Assembly: GCA_024195265.1 (NCBI GenBank)
Contig: JAJLRJ010000011.1
Location: 25,020,177 to 25,084,176 of the forward strand
Reading direction: 5' to 3'
Length of the DNA stretch: 64,000 nt
Source: Dendrophyllia cribrosa
Taxonomy: Eukaryota; Cnidaria; Anthozoa; Scleractinia; Dendrophylliidae
The position numbers and the translations under genes were made by a program. Of the stretch, positions 13,001-22,474 are shown in pieces. The notes under the pieces were generated by a model, which had not been told where the DNA came from, made no database searches, and saw only the letters and a program-made list of their open reading frames with translations. Every line of letters begins with the position of its first letter. Position 1 is the stretch's first letter.

Positions 13001-16000
13001 CAAGGAGTACCTGTCATCATACCCCCACAAGGAGTACCTTTCGTCATTCCCTCACAAGGAGTACCTTTCGTCATACCCCCACAAGGAGTACCTTTCGTCA
13101 TTCCCTCACAAGGAGTACCTTTCGTCGTACCCCCACAATTTGACCCACAAGAGGTACCTTTTGTCATACCCCCACAAGGAGTACCTTTTGTCATACCCCC
13201 ACAATTTGACCCACAAGGGATACCTTTCGTCATACCCCCACAAGGGGTACCTTTCGTCATACCCCCACAAGGAGTACCTTTCATCATACCCCCACAAGGA
13301 GTACCTTTCGTCATACCCCACAAGGAGTACCTTTCGTCATACCCCCACAAGGAGTACCTTTCGTCATACCCCCACAAGGAGAACCTTTCATCATACCCCC
13401 ACAAGGAGTACCTTTTGTCATACCCCCACAAGGAGTACCTTTTGTCATACCCCCACAAGGAGTACCTTTCGTCATACCCCACAAGGAGTACCTTTCGTCA
13501 TACCCCCACAAGGGGTACCTTTCATCATACCCCCACAAGGGGTACCTTTCGTCATACCCCCACAAGAGGTACCTTTCATCATACCCCCACAAGAGGTACC
13601 TTTCGTCATTCCCCCACAAGGAGTACCTTTCGTCATACCCCCACAAGGAGTACCTTTCGTCATACCCCCACAAGGAGTACCTTTCGCCATACCCCCACTA
13701 GAGGTACCTTTCGTCATACCCCCACAAGAGGTACCTTTCGTCATACCCCCACAAGGGGAACCTTTCGTCATACCCCCACAAGGAGTACCTTTCATCATAC
13801 CCCCACAAGGAGTACCTTTCGTCATACCCCCACAAGGGGTACCTTTCGTCATACCCCCACAAGGAGTACCTTTCATCATACCCCCACAAGGAGTACCTTT
13901 CGTCATACCCCCACAAGGAGTACCTTTCATCATACCCCCACAAGGAGTACCTTTCGTCATACCCCCACAAGGAGTACCTTTCGTCATACCCCCACAAGGA
14001 GTACCTTTCTTCATACCCCCACAAGGAGTACCTTTGGTCATACCCCCACAAGGAGTACCTTTCGTCATTCCCCCACAAGGAGTAACTTTCATCATACCCC
14101 CACAAGGAGTACCTTTCATCATACCCCCACAAGGAGTACCTTTCGTCATACCCCCACAAGGAGTACCTTTCGTCATTCCCTCACAAGGAGTACCTTTCGT
14201 CGTACTCCCACAAGGAGTACCTTTCGCCATACCCCCACAAGGAGTACCTTTCATCATACCCCCACAAGAGGTACCTTTCATCATACCCCCACAAGGAGTA
14301 CCTTTCGTCATACCCCCACAAGAGGTACCTTTCGTCATTCCCTCACAAGGAGTACCTTTCGTCGTACCCCCACAATTTGACCCACAAGGGGTACCTTTCG
14401 TCATACCCCCACAAGGAGTACCTTTCGTCATACCCCCACAAGGAGTACCTTTCGTCATACCCCCACAAGGGGTACCTTTCGTCATACCCCCACAAGGAGT
14501 ACCTTTCATCATACCCCCACAAGGAGTACCTTTCGTCATACCCCCACAAGAGGTACCTTTCGTCATACCCCCACAAGAGGTACCTTTCGTCATACCCCCA
14601 CAAGAGGTACCTTTTGTCATACCCCCACAAGGGGTACCTTTCGTCATACCCCCACAAGGAGTACCTTTCGTCATACCCCCTCAAGAGGTACCTTTCGTCA
14701 TACCCCCACAAGAGGTACCTTTCATCATACCCCCACAAGAGGTACCTTTCGTCATACCCCCACAAGAGGTACCTTTCGTCATACCCCCACAAGGGGTACC
14801 TTTCGTCATACCCCCACAAGGAGTACCTTTCATCATACCCCCACAAGAGGTACCTTTCATCATACCCCCACAAGGAGTACCTTTCGTCATACCCCCACAA
14901 GGAGTACCTTTCGTCATACCCCCACAAGGGGTACCTTTCGTCATACCCCCACAAGGAGTACCTTTCGTCATACCCCCACAAGGGGTACCTTTCGTCATAC
15001 CCTCACAAGGAGTACCTTTCGTCATACCCCCACAAGGAGTACCTTTCGTCATACCCCCACAAGGGGTACCTTTCGTCATACCCCCACAAGGAGTACCTTT
15101 CATCATACCCCCACAAGGAGTACCTTTCGTCATACCCCCACAAGGAGTACCTTTTGTCATACCCCCACAAGTGGTACCTTTCGTCATACCCCCACAAGGA
15201 GTACCTTTCGTCATACCCCCACAAGGAGTACCTTTCGTCATTCCCTCACAAGGAGTACCTTTCGTCGTACCCCCACAATTTGACCCACAAGGGGTACCTT
15301 TCGTCATACCCCCACAAGGAGTACCTTTCGTCACACCCCCACATAGAGTGAGGCCTGTTCTCAGACTACATGAAAGTCAGAAGTTCGAAAGTATGAAAGT
15401 TAAAAACAAAATTTTATTTAAAAAAAACGTAACTGAACATCCTGAAGGCATGCCTCCAATGAAAGTTAAAAAAGCTCATGACAGGTGAGTTTGACACGAG
15501 TTTTCTTTATCAAATTGGCTACATGTATGTCACCATTTTTAGTGTTACTTTAAAAAGCCAAAATACATCTTTGTATCGGTGAAAACCCAAAAATAAGGGT
15601 CCAGTTTTGTTTAAAATAATTATTATTCTACCAGACAGTGCTGTAAAAGAAAAAAAATAAGTGTCTTGGGCTGCAGATGGCCAGGATGGAAATAGATTGC
15701 ATCATAGAAAAATTGGGCTAATCGTTTCAAGTTTATCGCTTCTATTTTGGAAAACTTGCTGAAACTCTGTTTATGGTTTATTTCACTTCAAGAATTTACT
15801 TCATATCTTCCTCTTAGTGTTCTACTGTATAAGCAGCATTTTGTGTAAGACAAAGGTACCTAAACTTAGATTTAATTTGGGGCTGTATTGACACCAAAAA
15901 ACTCAAAATCACCATGTGGTCCCCCCTTCTAAAACAATCCTTCAGTGGGAATCGATAAGAAAACTTACTTGTTTCTTCCCCAGCTAAACAAAGCTCCAGA

Positions 16001-19000
16001 AAGAGACAACGCAAAGCTGTGATATCCACCAGCACACAACAAAGCAAATGGTACCCCGACCAACGATGAAACATGTTCTGGCAGGTTATGTACAGGATTT
16101 GATTTGCCGATGCCAAGCTGGCCATTTCTATTGTCACCCCAAGAGAACAAAAATCCGCCTAAAATATAACAATTATTGAAAATACGTACATGTCAAAAAA
16201 CAATAACAGTAAAAAAATAACTAGAAACAATAATTATGCAGTCAATGTTTTTGCTTCAATCAGTACAATGTGTGCAATTGTACTGTACATTATTGGGACT
16301 TTGTCAGATACTGTATTCTCTAAGATAACACTTTGAAAAGCCACAAGGCATATACATTGTAGCAGCTCCCAACAAGTTGTTTTGATGAAATACATGTACA
16401 TCTGTTCAGAAGTTAAATATGTGCCCCTATGATCAAATTTTTGATTTTCATTTTTTTACATTTTCGTGTACTATTAGACTTTCTTACTCGTCTTGCCAAA
16501 TTTCAACCCATTACTAACATCAGAAGTCATTTTATTTTAACATTTATTTCCGATAATTTACGGCCGCCATTAATTAACCTTGTTCCAAGGCTTGGTTGCG
16601 AATGGGAGAAAGTGACGTCAAAGACTCAAACATACCTCACGGGTTGAAATTATAATAACAATCAGCATAGAAAATTGCACGAAGAACAAGTCCAAAGTTA
16701 TTGTTGCTTTTCGCGTGATTTTCAATACTAATTGTTAACATAATTTCATAGGGGCACTTTAAGTCATCTTAAAAATTAATTTTGCATTTAATTACATTTA
16801 AAACTACAATTTGTAGAATTTTTTTTTTTTCATAACATCGAAAAATTTAACTGATTGCAATTTGTTCTTCCTTCAAGGAATCACTTGACATTTTCATCTT
16901 GGTGTTCCAAGACTTACATAATTATTTAATGTACAGTTGAAGCTCTCTTAGCAGATGTTGTGGTTTCAATTTTATTTTCTTGGTTTCAAATTTTCAAACC
17001 AGTTTAATTTTTATTTTCTTTTGTTTTAGATTCATTGCCATAATCTGAGACAAAGGAAAATCAAAATTAAACTGGTTTGAAAAATTTTAAACAAAAGCAA
17101 AAATTTAAACACAACATACTGTAGGCTACACTCTTTAAGTGTACAGCTCTACTTTGTGGCTGCCTTGTCAAGACCCTGTTCACGGGTTCCATTAGAAGCC
17201 GTCAACCGGCGAATTCTGTCGGCTACTTCCTAAATTATCGCCGCCTACTTTTCGATTAATTTCACTGAAGTTGATTCCCAGAATGCTGGAAATGCCATTT
17301 CCAAGTTCCTAGTTTTCCTAGAGGAAAGTGGCCTGATTGTTGCCACTGCCGTCTATTTTATAAATATTGCCACTTACTCTTAATTTTATTGAAACCCCTG
17401 CCTGTTGAACTATCTCTCTCTCCTTTTATGAGAATCATTCGACCAGTAAGTGGCCAGCCCTACATGTAGTTGTGGACACATTTTTTTTCTTTCCAAGGTT
17501 GTCTGCTAACAGGAGCTTAAACTGTAGTTAAAGTTTACATGTAGTGCCGTTTTGATCAAAACACAGAAAAACCCCTGTGACATTGCCCCATTAAATGACA
17601 ACCATTCTCAAAATAGAATGTGTGTCTTAATGTACATGTATAACCTGTTGTCAGTGCCAATGAATGTCTTGCTCCACAAGCCACCTGTGTGACCATCAAA
17701 CCGGCAGTCTGAAGATGCTTCACTATTCTACATAATAGAAACAATGGTTTGAAAATGTTCCTTTACCATAAATTGATAATCTAAGACAAAGCAAAACAGA
17801 AATTACAGTGTGACTACTCGAACAGGGCCACTTGAAAGAAAATTGCCCAGGTTTAGGTATACCTGTAGTTGCACTGTAACCTGGTTTGAAAATTTACAAA
17901 CAATAATATTTGAACCACAACATACATGTACACAATTTACGTACATGTGTGCACAGCATAAACACGCATGGGTCATGTACAATGTATAGAGAACAGACCT
18001 GTACTGGGGAACCATGCAACTAAGACTGATGACAGGAATCTGGTAATCTTGGTGCCAATTTTTTTTATTTTTATTTTTTTGCTGTATAAATACCTAATAC
18101 TCCTAATTTCTGACTAAGTGTTGGCCTTGTCAGTTCCTTCAATGTTCTCTTAGGCAGCAACCTTGGGAACACTGTGCCTTACTGTGATACAATGTAATGG
18201 GTTCTAACATCGCATTCTAATAATAATAATGCAATGCGTGTAAATTACAACATACACATTCATGAAGTTGTACACATACATGTAGTTGTACAAAAAAAAA
18301 CAAAAAATGACAAACTTTGGATGTGTCTGGACAGTGCTTTCTGTGTTTCCCAGACCAAGCTGTCCTTTAGTATTATCGCCCCAGGCAAATATAAGCCCAT
18401 TGTCAGTGACAGCAAATGTGTGCATCTGTCCACAGGCTACTTGTTTAATCGTCCGAGTTTCAAGAGAATCAACACGAGCTGTGAAGTAAAATAATAAATT
18501 CTAGTTAGACGCATATGCATGAAATTTCCTAGTTCAATCACCCAAAGCAACTTGTTTGACACTGAAATTCTTGCATCGTCAGGATCGCATATCACTATAC
18601 AGTATGTAACAATAAAAAATTATCTGAAATAAAATTATGTCCTGATTACAGTGTATGTATGTATATTTTAAGATAATTACCTCCTGTTAGCAATACCCTT
18701 TCTCTGTACACATTATGTAATGATTTCTCTTTACTTTTGTTTCATTGTCACTTTGTAACTTTATAAATATATAATTTTATACACTGATTTTCAAAAACAT
18801 AGCTATTTGAGAAATAAATATTATAAATTATATACCTTTTGTATTTCCATCAAAATTTAATAGGTTACGTTTTTGATGGGAGTACAAAAGGTATAAATAT
18901 ATATATTATATTTATACCTTTTGTATTTAAATAAATTGTGTAAACAAAAGCAAGAAGCAAACTCTTCACATGTCCTGAAGTTTAATGGCAGACGTTTCGC

Positions 19001-20402
19001 CTTTCGGGCTTCTTGAGTGCTTATAAACAGGATCAAAAAATAAATACATGTATATACATATATATATTTATTTCTGTAACTTGGTTCTTTTGTTCAATAA
19101 AATGTACAAATTCTAAAAAAAAAATGAAAAAAATAAAAATAAAAATATTTCACTTCATGTACATGTATTCGCCTGATTGATTTTTTTTGATGAAACGCGC
19201 ATTGAATTTTGGCACTAAACTAAATTCACAGCATATTTAAAAATGCAATTGTTTAGGGGTACCCTCTTATGGTCTGCTCACAAAGCAGTATTGCCTCACA
19301 GAAACACAATGCTGGTCTATGCTTTCTCAGTTGTTAAATCAGGATTATAAACGTGTACATGTAACCGCAACTGGGGGGGAGGGGGGGGGGGGGGGGGGGG
19401 GGGAGAGAGAGTAATAATTTTCCGCAAAAAAGGATTCAACAGTGTTTTCTGAATCAATGTTTCAACCCCTCCCCCCCCCCCCCCACCCCCAATAAAACAT
19501 TATGATATGTGACTGGATGAGATTTGAGTCTGATTATGCAAAATTGCCTTTCTCATAATACCAAAAGCCTTGACTATAATGATGCTTCAGTTACCCAGGT
19601 AAAAGTGTTAGCAATTTTGCATGTAATGGTGCAATAATGGTTTAGGCTACCGTTCCTCTCATGTCTAAATAAGATGAACTTACATAACAGGCATGAGTAT
19701 TCATGGGTACAAGTATATACATGTAGATGCATCAAGTCTGGGCTCTAAGTCTAGGGAGCCCAAAGGGAGTCCAGGTAAGTTAAGCAGTTAAGCTATGTGT
19801 ACAAACTTAGTTTTTCCTGTCGCCCAAAGACAAAAGTAAGTAATGGCACCTGGGCACTGCTAGAGCACAGCCCTGCGGTATATACTAGTACATAATTATT
19901 AATATTAACAATTTGAACATAGATTATTGCATAAACATGCAGTATTTATTTTTTTGTAGGTCCATATTCACTCTATTTACATGTATATACCAACTTCTTA
20001 GGTTCTCACCATACTATCAGTAACATAAAAAAAAATGAATAAAGCTGTGCCAAGTTTAGAGCGTAAATATTTTCTTGAATATAAATCTCAGCGCGCTATA
20101 ATAATTCCAATTGTAAACGATGCAACGTACCTGTACTGACAAATAAAAACAACAACTTGAGTATACTAACCTAAGTTGCAGCCATCTTTATTATGTCCAA
20201 GTTGTCCGTTTTCTTTGCTCCCACAGGTATAAATAACACCATCATTTTTCAAGATCGCTGTGTGCTCCCAGCCACATACAATGTCTTTAATGTCTGACAG
20301 TGTTCCAAAATTGACCTCGACATTTCTCGGAATCAAAATAGGTTCGTCTTCCGTCTCCCCCAATCCAAGCTGCCCTTCGACGATTTTACCCCAGCAAAAC
20401 AT
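1033..20402 (-). CDS. HERC4: HERC3/HERC4-like E3 ubiquitin ligase, 5' half (RCC1 domain), 12 exons
   Basis: Exons on the minus strand: 20402-20171, 18478-18316, 17727-17645, 16158-15969, 10512-10481, 9144-9053, 8047-7964, 7478-7432, 7146-6921, 6043-5913, 3421-3313, 1222-1033. All have AG/GT borders and phases join without a break, giving about 526 residues. Seen: RCC1 blades such as CWGKIVEGQLGLG, AWGDNTKGQLGLG, SWGDNRNGQLGIG, FGQLGVNDDK, FTFGCGSYGQLGHN and SFGFGENGQLGNS, each followed by an ACG/AGG..H-type segment. The last exon (DIEALRVYLLLPE) matches the HERC3/4 linker. Family knowledge: these are cytosolic proteins of about 1,050 aa with an N-terminal seven-bladed RCC1 propeller and a C-terminal HECT ligase domain; the HECT part is outside the window. 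The start at 20402 is the first ATG after an in-frame TAA at 20495, and MFCWG fits the family N-terminus. About 20 linker residues expected between the 5913 and 3421 exons were not found. HERC3 versus HERC4 is not resolved. Confidence 0.9.
1735..2970. repeat. Tandem array, 34-bp unit made of two 17-bp half units
   Basis: From about 2100 to 2700 the unit is 34 bp: GGAAGTAACGGTTACCC followed by AAAAGCAATGGCTACCC, two diverged 17-mers. The borders (1735-2100, 2700-2970) hold more degenerate GAAAGTAACGGCTACCC copies, and a poly-C tract interrupts at 1783-1827. The array lies in the intron between the 3421-3313 and 1222-1033 exons of the HERC-like gene. No coding function is supported. Confidence 0.9.
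3422..5383. other. Intron sequence without a recognised gene
   Basis: HERC-like intron between the 5913 and 3421 exon borders. It contains a C/G-rich stretch at 4320-4450 and an AT-rich stretch at 4620-4700. Open frames here (for example minus 4601-4011) have no recognisable domain and cross simple sequence. The missing linker exon was searched for around 4880-4800 without a convincing match. Confidence 0.4.
5384..5890. mobile_element. MITE, about 505 bp, TTAACCCTTTCACTCCTG termini
   Basis: The left end TTAACCCTTTCACTCCTG and right end CAGGAATGAAAGGGTTATAA form imperfect terminal inverted repeats. No coding capacity is seen. Related termini occur at 6650 and 9425. Confidence 0.65.
6650..6880. 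mobile_element. Single-copy relative of the MITE at 9425-10094
   Basis: It starts CCTTTCACTCCCAGAGTC, contains one copy of the AAATCCTATGGTG..TTCAAATGAAACCTCTT segment and ends near GGCACTCTTGCGAGTT, in the same order as the amplified copy further right. It lies in the intron just downstream of HERC-like exon 7146-6921. Confidence 0.6.
7801..7827. repeat. Poly-C tract
   Basis: A homopolymer C run of more than 20 bases in a HERC-like intron. Similar C or G runs occur at 1783-1827, 19373-19403, 21030-21060, 21290-21312, 22807-22880, 24690-24731, 25648-25673, 41359-41380, 45150-45175 and 45666-45722. Lengths of such runs are unreliable in assemblies. Confidence 0.85.
8139..8308. mobile_element. 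Foldback MITE, 170 bp (TATGTTGTGGTTCAAATTT family)
   Basis: Two arms of about 75 bp (8139-8215 and 8228-8306) are near-perfect reverse complements, with a loop of about 15 bp. Ends are ATATGTTGTGGTTCAAATTT and its complement. Further copies lie at 16955-17118 and, degenerate, near 17755-17926, all in HERC-like introns. Confidence 0.75.
9425..10094. mobile_element. MITE with an internally amplified 87-bp unit
   Basis: The ends AACCCTTTCACTGCCAGAGTC and GGAGTTGAAGGGTT resemble those of the 5384 and 6650 elements. Between them the segment starting GAGTCTGTGAATGGAATCC repeats at about 9489, 9576, 9663, 9750, 9845 and 9934: an 87-bp period, with the last two spacings longer through small insertions. 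The unit contains GGTACCATTTGTTCTAACTT. The open frames through it follow from 87 being divisible by three. Confidence 0.8.
10095..10480. other. Intron sequence, nothing recognised
   Basis: AT-rich HERC-like intron between the MITE at 9425-10094 and the 32-nt exon 10512-10481. No domain, RNA gene or clear repeat boundary is visible. Confidence 0.4.
10869..11640. repeat. Dispersed repeat region shared with 59697-60170
   Basis: The start GGGCTCGAAATAG.. recurs at 59699. Segment 11500-11615 (GTACAACATTCAAAAGGAAC to GACCAAACAC) recurs in reverse complement at about 60040-60150 inside the Harbinger element intron. The middle part differs, so these may be two separate repeat families placed together. 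Confidence 0.55.
11641..11788. other. Left flank of the minisatellite, possible transposon end
   Basis: It contains GAAAGTTAGCCTGTGAACAG at about 11657. An imperfect reverse complement (GAGGCCTGTTCTCAGACTAC) lies just right of the array at 15350-15370. Between this and the array is a GC-rich stretch with CTCGCTTCACTCGCC. The two flanks could be the ends of one element that carries the minisatellite; the match is too short to be sure. Confidence 0.35.
11789..15345. repeat. Giant minisatellite, about 130 copies of a 27-bp unit
   Basis: The unit is ACCCCCACAAGGAGTACC plus TTTCGTCAT (27 bp), with frequent GGGGTACC, AGAGGTACC and TTTCATCAT variants. Some copies carry single-base indels, and several contain a truncated ACAATTTGACCC module. 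Because 27 is a multiple of three and the unit lacks stops in all three plus frames and two minus frames, long open frames arise on both strands (nonapeptides PPQGVPFVI, PHKEYLSSY, PTRSTFRHT; minus GGMTKGTPC, LWGYDERYS). The array lies inside a HERC-like intron. Indels move the open frame without closing it, so the open frames are not evidence of a protein. Confidence 0.95.
15490..15968. other. Intron sequence, nothing recognised
   Basis: AT-rich sequence between the minisatellite and HERC-like exon 16158-15969. No gene or repeat boundary is seen. Confidence 0.4.
16420..16762. mobile_element. MITE, about 340 bp, relative of 37718-38278
   Basis: The ends GTGCCCCTATGA and TCATAGGGGCAC are inverted repeats. 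The interior (GATCAAATTTTTGATTTTCA to AGAAAATTGCACGAAGAACA) is closely similar to the left half of the foldback at 37718-38278. Confidence 0.7.
16955..17118. mobile_element. Foldback MITE, second copy of the 8139 family
   Basis: The arms begin ATGTTGTGGTTTCAATTT and end AAATTTAAACACAACAT, with a TTTCAAACCAGTTTAATTTT core as in the 8139 copy. It is more diverged than that copy. Confidence 0.7.
18830..18902. repeat. AT-rich hairpin
   Basis: TATACCTTTTGTATTTCCAT pairs with the GGAGTACAAAAGGTATA side around 18880-18897, around a short centre. TATACCTTTTGTATTT recurs just after, at 18914. Probably a small repeat relic in the HERC-like first intron. Confidence 0.5.
18973..19035 (-). ncRNA. Degenerate hammerhead-ribozyme-like motif
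   Basis: On the minus strand the order is CUCAAGA, a short helix AGCCC-GAAA-GGC, then GAAACGUC. The canonical hammerhead core is CUGAUGA, helix II, GAAA; here CUGAUGA is changed at two positions, so catalysis is unlikely. Such cores are known from Penelope-like elements and other retrotransposons. No matching 5' half (stem I and cleavage site) was found upstream, so it is a relic or a look-alike. Confidence 0.35.
19360..19500. repeat. Poly-G tract followed by poly-C tract
   Basis: A G-run at 19373-19403 and a C-run at 19471-19492 flank about 70 bp. This resembles the internal layout of the G-tract MITEs elsewhere in the window, but no terminal repeats were found. Confidence 0.5.
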
Positions 20403-20684
20403 AACTATGTCCTTTTCATACGTATCAGTGTCTTCGTTTTGTATTTCTGTGACCGCATACCTTCCTGCCTGGCAACCTAGCCGGCAAACGACTTAGAAAA
20501 CAGATAAAAATATTAATTGCACGTCACGTTCCGCCATGTTTTTCTCTTTGAAGAGGAACATAGTTCCCAGTCTATGACGGCCTAAAAGGCCACGTGATCA
20601 TGTCTTGATTTTTCGCGCGATTTACTTCCCGGAAATATTATAGTCACAGGCAGTCACAGGCGTAATGCGCGTCGTTTACGGAAG
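20403..20684 (-). promoter_or_regulatory. 5' UTR and probable promoter region of the HERC-like gene
   Basis: This is the only unique sequence between the first coding exon and the MITE starting at 20685. It contains the in-frame upstream stop (20495-20493) and GC-richer sequence with CCACGTGATC and TTTCGCGCGA motifs. No TATA box is evident. The promoter role is inferred from position only. Confidence 0.35.
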
Positions 20685-20993
20685 ACCTTAGATAACAACG
20701 GTCTGAACCACCTCGGACACTTATTGAGAATTATATAACGTAATGTCGACACTTAGAATTTTATTTTTAATAAATTTTGAAGTGTAAAAAAGAAAATCTA
20801 AAATCCCCACTCAGCTAGGCTTAGGCTTACATAGCCTACCGTACCACTGTACCACCTAGCTTCTCGGGTTGTTTAGGCCTAAATTTACTATATAAACTGC
20901 TAACCCTACCCTCAACTGAAAGCTAACCAGTTACTCTGTTATATAAGTCTCAATAAGGCGTCCGAGGTTGTCCAGGGCGTTGTTATCTAAGGT
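20685..20993. mobile_element. MITE, about 309 bp (ACCTTAGATAACAACG ends)
   Basis: The ends ACCTTAGATAACAACG and CGTTGTTATCTAAGGT are exact inverted repeats. The interior contains TTATATAACGTAATGTCGAC and is closely shared with the element at 63387-63673. It sits immediately upstream of the HERC-like 5' region. Confidence 0.8.
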
Positions 20994-21239
20994 AATATTA
21001 CGCGCCGATCAATTCGAAACATCAACATCCCCCCCCCCCCCCCCCTCCCCCCCCCCCCCACCCCGGCAAGCCCCGGGCATTTGAACATTTCTGTGCCCGG
21101 GGAGTCGGGAATTTGATGTGAAAGGCCATCCCGGGGGTGGGGAATTTGACTTTGCATGGGTGGGGTGGGGAATTTGAACCGGAAGTGTTCAAAATATCTT
21201 TTTTTGGCGGGCGCCCATTAAACGCACGTGGTAGCAGTT
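20994..21239. repeat. Truncated GATCAATT/poly-C element
   Basis: GCGCCGATCAATTCGAAACA followed by a poly-C tract and CCCGGGCATTTGAACATTT resembles the left part of the element at 40944-41393. The right end is lost where the 21240 element begins. Confidence 0.55.
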
Positions 21240-21449
21240 TAGGGACTGTGCAATAATTATCGGGGAGGGGGGAGGGGGTTGGAAAACCAGAGGGGGGGGG
21301 GGGGGGGGGGGGCATGAAGTAAAATCAAAGCAAGGATAGGGGGGGGCTCAAAGTAAAATAAGTCACTCAAGAGGAGGGGGGGCTTAACATTTTATTTCAA
21401 GTTCTCACTGAAAGACATGATGATCTGTTCTGTGGCTGAACTGCAATTT

Positions 21450-21882
21450 CAATCTGTTGCAATACGATTATCTATTCTTCTCTATGTCTATAATATAGAG
21501 ACGAATATTGTGATAAAGCGTTTCTGGCTTTTTAAATTTGAATAGCCCAATTTCGATATATTAAAATTCAACTTGAAACAAGACCACTGCGAGGCTTAGG
21601 GGAATGATAGTAAGGATTTATATGATTTATTTCCCTAAGCCTCGTAGTGTTGTCTTTTGTTTCAAGTTGAATTTTAATACATCGAAATTGTGCTATTGTC
21701 AACAACATTTGAACAGTAGAATATAGTTATATACCAGTGCAAATATTTTGCCCTTGTGAAAATATTTTGCTCCAGTTCAAATATTTTGCACTGGTTCAAA
21801 ATAAATTTGAACCAGTGCAGACAAAATTGTACCAAAATCATAATTTCACTACAACATAGATAATTGTATTGCAACAGATTGA
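21450..21882. mobile_element. Inverted-repeat element with an inner hairpin
   Basis: CAATCTGTTGCAATACGATT at 21450 is matched by an AATTGTATTGCAACAGATTG block ending at 21882. An inner hairpin (21541-21697) has arms of about 55 bp with the core AATTCAACTTGAAACAAGAC. Non-coding. Confidence 0.65.
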
Positions 21883-21906
21883 AGATGTACCTCAACCAGC
21901 ATGGTC

Positions 21907-22474
21907 TTAAGGTGGTCAGACATGAGGGGTCATGTAGCAGGGACAAAAATTTGTGCAGTACACATTGAAGGACATGTAGCAGAGAGTGTAGCGGAGACAT
22001 GTAACAGGGAAAAATTCATAGCGCTCGCACACCACATGAAAATGTCGCGGGACATGTCTCAGGGACATGTTGCAGCGACACGTCCCCTCGTGTGAACTAA
22101 TGCCATCATAATTGTGCAACACCAATTTTGGGGACATTTTGTCCCCCGCGACGTGTCCCATGAAGTTCAACAAGTTGAACACCGTGAGACATGTCGCGGG
22201 GACAAAATGTCCCCAAGATTGGTGTTGCACAATTATGATAGTATAAGTTCACACGAGGGGCGTGTCGCTGCAACATGTCCCTGAGACATGTCCCTGAGAC
22301 ATGTCCCCGCGACATTTTCATGCGGTGTGCAAGCGCTATGATTTTTTCCCTGCTACATGTCCCCGCTACACTCCCTGCTACATGTCCCTCAGTGTGTACT
22401 ACACAAACTTTTGTCGCTGCTACATGTCGCTGCGACATGTCCCTGCTACATGACCCCTCATGTCAGACCATAAG
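21907..22474. mobile_element. Foldback element rich in GGGACATGT
   Basis: Two arms of about 270 bp meet near 22170. Termini are GGTCAGACATGAGGGGTCAT and its complement. Within the arms GGGACATGT/ACATGTCCC occurs many times, and CAATTTTGGGGACATTTTGT lies near the centre. Any open frame here is a by-product of the repeats. Confidence 0.8.

Noticed and set aside
11684..15488. Long plus-strand open frames (898 and 1,178 codons) encoding nonapeptide repeats, and mirror frames on the minus strand
   Set aside because: They follow from a stop-free 27-bp unit. Several overlapping frames are open at once, and indels switch between them, which is not expected of a selected protein.
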